NCBI GenBank assembly: GCA_035650495.1
Contig: DASRHK010000158.1
Span: 1 to 30,380 of the forward strand
Direction of reading: 5' to 3'
Source of the DNA: DASRHK01 sp035650495
GTDB lineage: Bacteria > Pseudomonadota > Gammaproteobacteria > Nevskiales > Nevskiaceae
Length of the DNA: 30,380 bases
Shown here: positions 15,732 through 22,073 of the stretch, piece by piece
Position numbering within the stretch: position 1 is the stretch's first letter
Layout: every line of letters begins with the position of its first letter
Program-made: the position numbers and the translations under genes
The notes under the pieces: generated by a model
Database searches by the model: none
Told to the model about the DNA's origin: nothing
The model's input: the letters and a program-made list of their open reading frames with translations, nothing else

Positions 15732-17586
15732 GCCGCCGCCGCTATTCCAGTATCGCTTCGAGCCGCCGTGGCTCGGTCCGATGCGCTTGTTCGATCCGCG
15801 GAAGACCTGGATCGGTCTCGGCGCCGATCCACGGCTCGGCGAGCCGGTGGCGCTGTGCATGCTGCCTGTGGAGCAAACCACACAGGGTTGGACCTGGCAG
15901 GTCAGCGTGCTCGAAGGCCTCAAGAAGCTGCCGAGCCTGCCAGACGACGTGACGTTGTATGAAGAAACGATCTGGGCACTTCCAGGCGCGAATCGGAATC
16001 TGCAGTTGCCCGCCGGGTTTCCGCCCGCGGCCTCCAGCAACGACACGGACTGGCACGCGCAGACGCTACCGTCATGGGCGGATCGGGCGCAGCAGCTCGC
16101 CGTGTTCCATGTCTACGGGCAGGGCGCCTCGATGGCGGATCCCGGCACCGGCGGCGGCTCCGGCTGGTCTAACCTCGCCGAGCACCGGATCTGGCAGGAC
16201 ATCGGCCACGGCCAGTTGCCATCCTGGTTCAAGCACAAGCTGATGTCGGAAGAGATCACCCGGCCACTGCTGCCGACGCCGCAGGAGCCCGAGAAGTACC
16301 GGGCGCTCCAGCGGGGCATCGCGCGCGCGCTGGAGCATCTGAACGACGCGGGCGATGAGGATCGACCGGTGCCGCGTACGCCGCGGAGTCTCGTTCCACG
16401 ACACGAGCCCAGCGTCGGCGTAGAGCGTCAGATCTGCCTTGCGCTCGGCAGTTGCCAGTACCCCCCGGGCATCATCAACCAGGAGCCGGGCTTTGCGTCG
16501 TGGCATCGGCTGGAACAGCGGCTCGCTTCGGGCGACGAGCCGCGGCCGTCGCTTCTGGTGCTCACGGGCGACCAGGTCTACATCGACGCGAGTGCCGGCT
16601 TGTTCGACCCGACGCAGCGCGACGACCGCTATGGCAAGCCTTACGAGGCCTGGTTGCGCAATCGGCACGTTGCCGAAGTCGTGCGCCGCGTTCCGGTGCT
16701 GACGATGCTCGACGACCATGAGATCGAGGACAACTGGGAACCGATGTCCGAGCATCTGTCGCAAGCGAACTGGAGTAACGAGCAGAAACGTAGGCGAGGA
16801 CTCGAAGGGTTCTGGCGCTATCAGCGGCCGCCGCCGCAACCGGATGTGAACTCGTCCGCGTTCCATCACACGTGGGTTGCGCTGGCCTCGAAGGATGCTG
16901 GTTTGCCGTTGTTCCTCCTGGATACGCGATCCGGGCGCAAGCTGCGCGACAGCGGATCAGCCGCGGCGGCGGAGATGTTCTCGCCGGGCCAGCTGCACGC
17001 ACTGCAGAAATGGCTGCTCCAGGAGCCGGACCTTCCGAAGATCGTGGTTTGTCCGGCGCTGCTGCTGCCGCGGCACCGGAATGCCGTTCGCGCAGAGCTC
17101 CTGAGCGGCAGCGATGCTGATTCTGCGGCTTCGCTGCGCGCGGACGCCTGGGACGGGTATCCGGCGAGCTTCCAACGGCTGTTGCAGTTCATCGTGGACA
17201 ACCACGTCCGCCGCGTAGTGTTCCTCTCGGGAGACGAGCATCTCGGCATCTACTCGGAGGCGAAAGTGCGGCCTTTACAATCGTCGAATCCGGCAGACGA
17301 CGTTGCGATCTACACGGTGCATTCGCCGGGTCTGAATACGCCATACCGCTTTGCCAACTCGCTGGAGGACGACCTCATCGCGACGGAGGAATTCGACTTC
17401 ACGCCCGGCGGGAAGGCTTCGACGTATCGATGCTCGGTGAAGCGGACGGATTTCCTTGCCGGCGCGGGGTTTGTCGTGATCGGCATTGGCCAGGCGGCGA
17501 ACGGGACCTGGACGCTGAGCTGCGAGTTCGACGTCGTGAACGTGCCCAAGACTCCTGTGCACACGTTCTCAGTGCCGCTGGTCTGA
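15724..17586 (+). CDS. PhoD-like metallophosphoesterase
   Basis: A 620-residue protein. The metal-binding blocks of the calcineurin-like PhoD family are in order: LALGSCQYPPGI near residue 238, VLTGDQVYIDA near 282, TMLDDHEIEDNW near 329, and VVFLSGDEHLGIYSEA near 503. The first 230 residues have no domain I recognise. Unlike classical secreted PhoD alkaline phosphatases there is no Tat or Sec signal, so it should act in the cytoplasm on a phosphoester, which need not be inorganic-phosphate scavenging. The ATG overlaps the end of the GMC-hydrolase gene by eight bases, so the two are almost certainly co-translated and may work on the same substrate. Its TGA abuts the TGA of the converging regulator. 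Confidence 0.88.
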   Translation: MRKPPPLFQYRFEPPWLGPMRLFDPRKTWIGLGADPRLGEPVALCMLPVEQTTQGWTWQVSVLEGLKKLPSLPDDVTLYEETIWALPGANRNLQLPAGFPPAASSNDTDWHAQTLPSWADRAQQLAVFHVYGQGASMADPGTGGGSGWSNLAEHRIWQDIGHGQLPSWFKHKLMSEEITRPLLPTPQEPEKYRALQRGIARALEHLNDAGDEDRPVPRTPRSLVPRHEPSVGVERQICLALGSCQYPPGIINQEPGFASWHRLEQRLASGDEPRPSLLVLTGDQVYIDASAGLFDPTQRDDRYGKPYEAWLRNRHVAEVVRRVPVLTMLDDHEIEDNWEPMSEHLSQANWSNEQKRRRGLEGFWRYQRPPPQPDVNSSAFHHTWVALASKDAGLPLFLLDTRSGRKLRDSGSAAAAEMFSPGQLHALQKWLLQEPDLPKIVVCPALLLPRHRNAVRAELLSGSDADSAASLRADAWDGYPASFQRLLQFIVDNHVRRVVFLSGDEHLGIYSEAKVRPLQSSNPADDVAIYTVHSPGLNTPYRFANSLEDDLIATEEFDFTPGGKASTYRCSVKRTDFLAGAGFVVIGIGQAANGTWTLSCEFDVVNVPKTPVHTFSVPLV

Positions 17587-18618
17587 TCACGGATTCGCGT
17601 TGAGCTGCAATCCCGCCCGAGCGGCTTCGAAGATCGCCTCCGTCCGGTTCTGCACGCCGAGCGCGTTGAACGAAGCGGCCAGGCTCGCGCTCACCGTTGC
17701 GTTGGGCAGGCGCAGCTCGCTGGCGATCAGGTCATCGGTCTTTCCCTGCAGCGCCAGCCGCAGGATGAGGACCTGGCGATGGCTCAGGCGATCCAGCGGA
17801 TCTTCGTGGCTGGCGTTTCCCGGCGGCGCTGGCATCCCGACGACGGCCTCCGGCGGAAGGTAAACGCCGCCGGCGACGATCAGCTGCAGGGCGGCGATGG
17901 TCACCGCGTTGCTCGAGCTCTTCGGGATGAAGCCCGCGGCGCCCTCGTGAATCACCTGGCGGATGATGGCCGGATCGTCTTCACCCGACAACACGACCAG
18001 CGTTGCGTGCGGCAGCTTCTGGCGGACGGCGCGGACCGCGTCCATCGCCTTGAGGCCAGGCAGGTGATAGTCGAGCAGCACGAGATCGACGGGCGTCGTG
18101 TCGGCCAGCGCCAGCGCCTGCTCACAGGTCGTTGCTTCGCAGAACGTCGCGTGCTCGTCGAAGTCGGAGAGCACTTGCTTGACGCCGTTGCGCACGATCT
18201 CGTGGTCGTCGACGATCATCACGCGCTTGCCGCGCGGCGGTTGCGCCGGCGCGCTGGTGCCCTCCGCAGCGACCGGTGCGATGAGGCGATAGCCAACGCC
18301 ATGCGTGGTCTTGATGATCGTCTGGCTTTCGTCGCTCAGCACCTCGCGCAGGCGACTGATGCACTTGGTCAGCACGGTCTCGCTGAGGATGCGGCCGGGC
18401 CAGACTGCGGCGAGCAGATCGTCCTTGCTGACGACTTCGCCGGCGCGCCGGAGCAGGACACGCAGGACCTCGAACGGCTTGCGCTCGATCTCCACTTCCT
18501 TGCCGTCGACGATGAGCTCGCACGTCCGCTCGTCGAGGATCGCGTTCGCGAAACGCCAGCGACGCGATTCCTCGAGCGATGACGATCCCCGCGCGGCGTC
18601 CTGCGACCTGGTGGCCAT
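17587..18618 (-). CDS. Response regulator with wHTH-REC-LuxR architecture
   Basis: A 343-residue regulator. The ATG at 18616-18618 follows a GGGGGGAAG ribosome site. Residues about 21-117 form an OmpR/CadC-type winged helix (ELIVDGKEVEIERKPFEVL, LLAAVWPGR, THGVGYRLI). Residues about 130-245 are a receiver (VMIVDDHEIVRNGVKQVL, phospho-acceptor Asp183 in LLDYHLPG, VVLSGED, PKSS). Residues about 275-335 are a LuxR/GerE helix-turn-helix (LSHRQVLILRLALQGKTDDL, then VQNRTEAIFEAARAGL). Normal response regulators have the receiver first and one output; here two DNA-binding domains flank it. It is the likely partner of the hybrid kinase of the facing operon (inference from position and from the kinase's lack of an output domain). 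Confidence 0.92.
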   Translation of the reverse strand: MATRSQDAARGSSSLEESRRWRFANAILDERTCELIVDGKEVEIERKPFEVLRVLLRRAGEVVSKDDLLAAVWPGRILSETVLTKCISRLREVLSDESQTIIKTTHGVGYRLIAPVAAEGTSAPAQPPRGKRVMIVDDHEIVRNGVKQVLSDFDEHATFCEATTCEQALALADTTPVDLVLLDYHLPGLKAMDAVRAVRQKLPHATLVVLSGEDDPAIIRQVIHEGAAGFIPKSSSNAVTIAALQLIVAGGVYLPPEAVVGMPAPPGNASHEDPLDRLSHRQVLILRLALQGKTDDLIASELRLPNATVSASLAASFNALGVQNRTEAIFEAARAGLQLNANP

Positions 18619-18643
18619 GTCGCGGCTTCCCCCCGAAAGCCGT

Positions 18644-18660
18644 GCCCACGTGGCGTGGGC
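18644..18660. promoter_or_regulatory. Tight hairpin or operator upstream of the wHTH-REC-LuxR gene
   Basis: GCCCACG (18644-18650) and CGTGGGC (18654-18660) are a perfect 7 bp inverted repeat with a 3-base spacer, and CCACGTGG (18646-18653) is a nested palindrome. It lies 25 bases upstream of the start codon, before the ribosome site, so it could be an autoregulatory operator or a leader hairpin. Confidence 0.4.
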
Positions 18661-18719
18661 GAGGCGCCGATGATCGAACGAATCCGCCTCGGGTCGCAAG
18701 ATTCGCGGGTCGCACGGGC

Positions 18720-18746
18720 AACAAAAAACCGGCTCTCGCCGGTTTC
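18720..18746 (-). terminator. Rho-independent terminator of rpsT
   Basis: On the minus strand AAACCGGC (18745-18738), loop GAGA and GCCGGTTT (18733-18726) are followed by further T, giving a run of about six. It lies 23 bases after the rpsT stop. Confidence 0.9.
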
Positions 18747-18768
18747 TTGTGACGCTCGATCTTGCGCT

Positions 18769-19032
18769 TTAAGCCAGCGCCGCGATCTGCTTCGACAGAT
18801 GGCTCTTGTGACGCGCGGCCTTGTTCTTGTGGATGAGGCCCTTGGTGGCGTAGCGGTCGAGCACCGGCACCATGATCTTGTAGGCCGCCTCGGCCTTGGC
18901 CTTGTCCTTCGCGCCGACGGCCTTGACCACGTCCTTGATCGTCGTGCGCAGCATCGAGCGCAGCGCGGTGTTGTGCGCGCGGTGCTTCACCGCCTGACGG
19001 GCTTTTTTCTTCGCGGACGCAATGTTGGCCAA
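18769..19032 (-). CDS. rpsT: 30S ribosomal protein S20
   Basis: An 87-residue protein of standard S20 length. It begins MANIASAKKKARQAVKHR and ends with the conserved RHKSHLSKQIAALA; it is basic and all-helical, and binds 16S rRNA early in assembly. The start codon is TTG (19030-19032), with GGAG six bases upstream; no ATG is near. E. coli rpsT also starts with UUG, and there the weak start is part of autogenous translational control, so the same may hold here. It is a single-gene unit with its own promoter and terminator, divergent from ridA. Confidence 0.97.
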   Translation of the reverse strand: MANIASAKKKARQAVKHRAHNTALRSMLRTTIKDVVKAVGAKDKAKAEAAYKIMVPVLDRYATKGLIHKNKAARHKSHLSKQIAALA

Positions 19033-19066
19033 AGCAAACTCCGGGGAACCGAGCGGTCAAAAATTT

Positions 19067-19093
19067 GGGGCGCGTAGTATTCTGTTGCGCCCC
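19067..19093. repeat. Inverted repeat around the rpsT -10 element
   Basis: GGGGCGC (19067-19073) and GCGCCCC (19087-19093) are perfect inverted copies 13 bases apart. The interval contains the rpsT -10 hexamer. This could be an operator in the shared rpsT/ridA control region, though 7 bp arms of G and C can arise by chance in such GC-rich DNA. Confidence 0.35.
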
Positions 19094-19104
19094 TCGTTTG
19101 TCAA
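19076..19104 (-). promoter_or_regulatory. Sigma-70 promoter of rpsT
   Basis: On the minus strand a perfect -35 TTGACA (19104-19099) is followed after exactly 17 bases by AATACT (19081-19076), four of six matches to the -10 consensus. The rpsT leader would be about 37 bases long. Confidence 0.75.
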
Positions 19105-19119
19105 TCAGAAGAAGGCCTC

Positions 19120-19512
19120 GTGAGCGACCGCCAGAAGTATTCGTCCGGCTCCAAATGGGAGCCGATCGTCGGCTATTCCCGCGCGATCCGGCAGGGCAAC
19201 CTGATCTGGGTCACCGGCACCACCGCCACCAATGAGAAAGGCGAGATCGTCGGCATCGGCGATCCCAAGGCGCAGACGCTGCAGGCGATCCGCAACATCG
19301 AGAAGGCGCTGCAGGCGCTCGGCGCGACGCTGAAAGACGTCGTGCGCACGCGCATGTTCGTCACCGACATCACGCTGTGGCAGGAATACGGCGCGGCGCA
19401 CGGCGAGATCTTCGGCGAGATCCGGCCCACCACGACGATGGTCGAGGTCAGCCGCCTGATCGACGACCACATGCTCATCGAGATCGAGGCCGACGCGATT
19501 GTCGACGCCTGA
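19120..19512 (+). CDS. RidA-family (YjgF/UK114) protein
   Basis: A 130-residue protein with the RidA fold: IRQGNLIWVTGTTATNEKGE, a helix TLQAIRNIEKALQALGATL, VVRTRMFVTDITLWQEYG and a terminal RPTTTMVEVSRL strand plus MLIEIEADAIV. RidA proteins deaminate reactive enamine/imine intermediates made by PLP enzymes. The conserved substrate-binding Arg of true RidA is represented by VRTRMF, and the C-terminal Glu motif is present as EIEADA, so it may belong to a subgroup rather than the archetypal RidA. The start is GTG with AGAAGG upstream. Its end overlaps murJ by 14 bases. Its position between rpsT and murJ is unusual relative to the familiar rpsT-murJ order. Confidence 0.9.
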   Translation: MSDRQKYSSGSKWEPIVGYSRAIRQGNLIWVTGTTATNEKGEIVGIGDPKAQTLQAIRNIEKALQALGATLKDVVRTRMFVTDITLWQEYGAAHGEIFGEIRPTTTMVEVSRLIDDHMLIEIEADAIVDA

Positions 19513-21100
19513 TCCGCTGCCCGACGGCAGTCCCGAAGAAGAGCCGCCCGTCGCGCCGAAGCTGCTGAAATCGACCGGCGTCGTCGGCGCCTTCACGCTG
19601 GCGTCGCGTGTGCTCGGCTTCGTGCGCGACACGATGTTCGCGCACGTGTTCGGCGACAAGGCGGGCATGGACGTGTTCATCATCGCGCAGGCGATCCCGA
19701 ACTTCGGCCGCCGCATGTTCGCCGAGGGCGCGTTCCAGCAGGCGTTCGTGCCGGTGTTCACCGAGACCAAGACGCGCGGCACGCAGGACGACGTGCGCAC
19801 CTTGATGTCGGTCGTGATGGGCACGCTCGGCAGCGTGCTCGCGCTGATCACGCTGATCGGGTGTCTTGCCGCGCCGATCCTGCTGCTGCTCTTCGCATCG
19901 GGCTTCACCGCCGTGCCTGGTAAAGCCGAGCTCGGCGCGCAGCTGCTGCGCTGGACCTTCCCGTATCTGATGTTCATCTCGCTGACCTCGCTCGCCGGCA
20001 GCGTGCTGAACACCTACGGCCGATTCGCGGTGCCGGCCGCGACACCGATCATCCTCAACATCTGCCTGATTGCGTCGGCATACATCCACGGCGGCGAGGT
20101 GCACGTGCTCGCGTATGCCGTGTTCATCGCGGGCATTCTTCAATTCGCCATGCAGCTGCCTTCGCTCGCGCGCTTGCGTCTGCTGCCGATGCCGCGCTGG
20201 GGCTGGCGCGATCCGCGCGTGCAGCGAATCATCACGCTGATGATTCCGGTTGCGATCGGGTCGGGCGTCGCGCAGATCAGCCTGCTGCTCAATTCGGGCT
20301 TGTCGACCTGGCTCGGCGATGGTCGCGTGAGCTGGCTCTATTACGCCGATCGCCTGATGGAATTCCCGCTCGGGGTGTTCTCGATCGCGGTCGGCACGGT
20401 GATCCTACCCGCGCTGTCGGCGCAGCATTCGCGCGAATCGCCGCAGGAGTTCTCCGCGACGCTCGACTGGGGCATGCGGATCGTGCTGCTGATCGGCTTG
20501 CCGGCGGCGCTGGGATTGATCCTCCTCGCGGGGCCGATCATCGCGACGATCTTCGGCGGCGCGAATTTCGGTCCGCGCGCCGTGCTGATGACGCAGTACG
20601 CGCTGTGGGCATACGCCGTCGGCTTCGTGGGGTTCTCGATGATCAAGGTGCTGGTGCCCGGCTTCTACGCGCGCCAGGAAACCCGGGTGCCGACGCGCAT
20701 CGCCATCACCGCGCTGATCAGCGGCATGACGCTCTCCCTCACGCTCTACACGATCGCGAAGGCGACGGGCTCGGAGATCGGACACGCCGGCCTCGCGCTC
20801 TCCACCTCGTTCACCGCCTCGCTCAACGCGACGATGCTCTGGCGGCGCCTGCGTCGCGACGGCGTGTTCGTGCCGGAGAAGGGATGGAGCCAGTTCCTGC
20901 TGCGCCTGCTCGCCGCAAATCTCGCCATGGCGATCGTCACGCTGCTGCTCGCCGGATCGACCGAGAGCTGGATCGGGCAGCCGCTGACGCACCGGATCGT
21001 CAAGCTCGTCGTCGTGATCGTCGCGGCGGTCGTCGCTTACTTCGCGACGCTGCTCGTCACCGGATTGCGGCCGGCGCATCTGCGTCACGCGCATCACTGA
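19499..21100 (+). CDS. murJ: Lipid II flippase MurJ (MviN)
   Basis: A 533-residue polytopic membrane protein of the MOP superfamily that flips lipid II across the inner membrane for peptidoglycan synthesis. The signature N-terminal region is clear: LLKSTGVVGAFTLASRVLGF, then RDTMFAHVFGDKAGMDVF and RRMFAEGAFQQAFVPVF, which contain the conserved Arg and Glu residues of the central cavity. About 14 membrane helices follow, as expected. The start is TTG at 19499 inside the end of the RidA gene; no ATG or GTG fits before the first helix, and the 14-base overlap suggests coupled translation. ribF starts four bases after its stop. Confidence 0.95.
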   Translation: MSTPDPLPDGSPEEEPPVAPKLLKSTGVVGAFTLASRVLGFVRDTMFAHVFGDKAGMDVFIIAQAIPNFGRRMFAEGAFQQAFVPVFTETKTRGTQDDVRTLMSVVMGTLGSVLALITLIGCLAAPILLLLFASGFTAVPGKAELGAQLLRWTFPYLMFISLTSLAGSVLNTYGRFAVPAATPIILNICLIASAYIHGGEVHVLAYAVFIAGILQFAMQLPSLARLRLLPMPRWGWRDPRVQRIITLMIPVAIGSGVAQISLLLNSGLSTWLGDGRVSWLYYADRLMEFPLGVFSIAVGTVILPALSAQHSRESPQEFSATLDWGMRIVLLIGLPAALGLILLAGPIIATIFGGANFGPRAVLMTQYALWAYAVGFVGFSMIKVLVPGFYARQETRVPTRIAITALISGMTLSLTLYTIAKATGSEIGHAGLALSTSFTASLNATMLWRRLRRDGVFVPEKGWSQFLLRLLAANLAMAIVTLLLAGSTESWIGQPLTHRIVKLVVVIVAAVVAYFATLLVTGLRPAHLRHAHH

Positions 21101-21104
21101 CGCC

Positions 21105-22034
21105 ATGGAACTGGTGCGCGGCGTCCACAACCTGCGCGATCGGCATCGCGGGTGCGTGCTGACCATCGGCAACTTCGACGGCGTCCACCTCGGCCACCAG
21201 GCGCTGATCGCGCGCACGCGCGAGCTCGCGAAAAAGTTCTCCGTGCCGTCGGCACTGCTCACCTTCGAGCCGCTGCCGCGCGAGTTCTTCGCCAAGGACC
21301 GTACGAGCCCGCGCGTGTCCACGTTCCGCGGCAAGCTGTGCGCGATCGAGGAGCAGGGCATCGACCGCGTGATCCTCCAGCGCTTCGGGCCGGCGTTCGC
21401 TTCATGGTCCGCAGAGCGGTTCGTCGAGGAGCTGCTGGTCGACAAGCTCGGCGTGCGCGCGGTGGGGATCGGCGACGACTTCCGCTTCGGCGCGCAGCGG
21501 CGCGGCGATTTCGCGATGCTCGAGCAGCTCGGCGAGCGCCACGGCTTCGAGGCTCACCACATCGACACCGTTGCGCGCGACGGCATGCGCTGCAGCTCGA
21601 GCGCGCTGCGCGAAGCGCTGACCAAGCCCGACCTCGCGCTCGCCGCGAAGATGCTCGGACGGCCGTATCGCGTGATCGGACACGTCCGCCGCGGCCTTCA
21701 GCTTGGGCGCAAGCTCGGCATGCCGACGGTCAACATCTTCCTGCACCGGAGCCTCGCGCTGCGGCTCGGGGTCTATGTCGTGCGCGCCCGGATCGGCGAG
21801 AGGCAGTGGAACGGCGTTGCCAACATCGGCGTGCGCCCGACGCTGGGTTTCACGCGCTGCCTGCTCGAGACGCACCTCTTCGGCGATCCCGGGCAGCTCT
21901 ACGGATCGATCATGGAAGTGGAGTTTCACCGCTGGCTGCGGGAGGAGCGCAAGTTCGACTCGCTGGAGCTGCTCGCCGAGCAGATGCAGCGGGACAAGGC
22001 CGACGCGGTCAAATACTGGTCAGCACACGTATAA
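21105..22034 (+). CDS. ribF: Bifunctional riboflavin kinase / FAD synthetase
   Basis: A 309-residue enzyme that phosphorylates riboflavin to FMN and adenylylates FMN to FAD. The N-terminal FAD synthetase domain has the nucleotidyltransferase motif TIGNFDGVHLGHQALI and SSSALREAL. The C-terminal riboflavin kinase domain has GRPYRVIGHVRRGLQLGRKL, followed by GMPTVNI, and the NIGVRPT segment. The length is standard. It follows murJ by four bases and precedes ileS; its stop codon overlaps a perfect TATAAT hexamer that may be the -10 of an ileS promoter. In this window it supplies the cofactor that the GMC oxidoreductase would need, though that is a general cellular role. Confidence 0.96.
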   Translation: MELVRGVHNLRDRHRGCVLTIGNFDGVHLGHQALIARTRELAKKFSVPSALLTFEPLPREFFAKDRTSPRVSTFRGKLCAIEEQGIDRVILQRFGPAFASWSAERFVEELLVDKLGVRAVGIGDDFRFGAQRRGDFAMLEQLGERHGFEAHHIDTVARDGMRCSSSALREALTKPDLALAAKMLGRPYRVIGHVRRGLQLGRKLGMPTVNIFLHRSLALRLGVYVVRARIGERQWNGVANIGVRPTLGFTRCLLETHLFGDPGQLYGSIMEVEFHRWLREERKFDSLELLAEQMQRDKADAVKYWSAHV

Positions 22035-22061
22035 TTGCTGCCCCGCACAATCGCTGTGCGG
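22030..22061 (+). promoter_or_regulatory. Candidate ileS promoter -10 and leader hairpin
   Basis: A perfect TATAAT (22030-22035) overlaps the ribF stop codon, but no good -35 is seen 16-18 bases upstream. Downstream, CCGCACA (22043-22049) and TGTGCGG (22055-22061) form a perfect 7 bp hairpin just before the GAAG ribosome site of ileS. Confidence 0.4.
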
Positions 22062-22073
22062 CCCCCGAAGACC

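Noticed and set aside
22036..22073. T-box or other amino-acid riboswitch upstream of ileS
   Set aside because: The leader is under 50 bases with one small hairpin, far too short for a T-box, which in any case belongs to Gram-positive bacteria.
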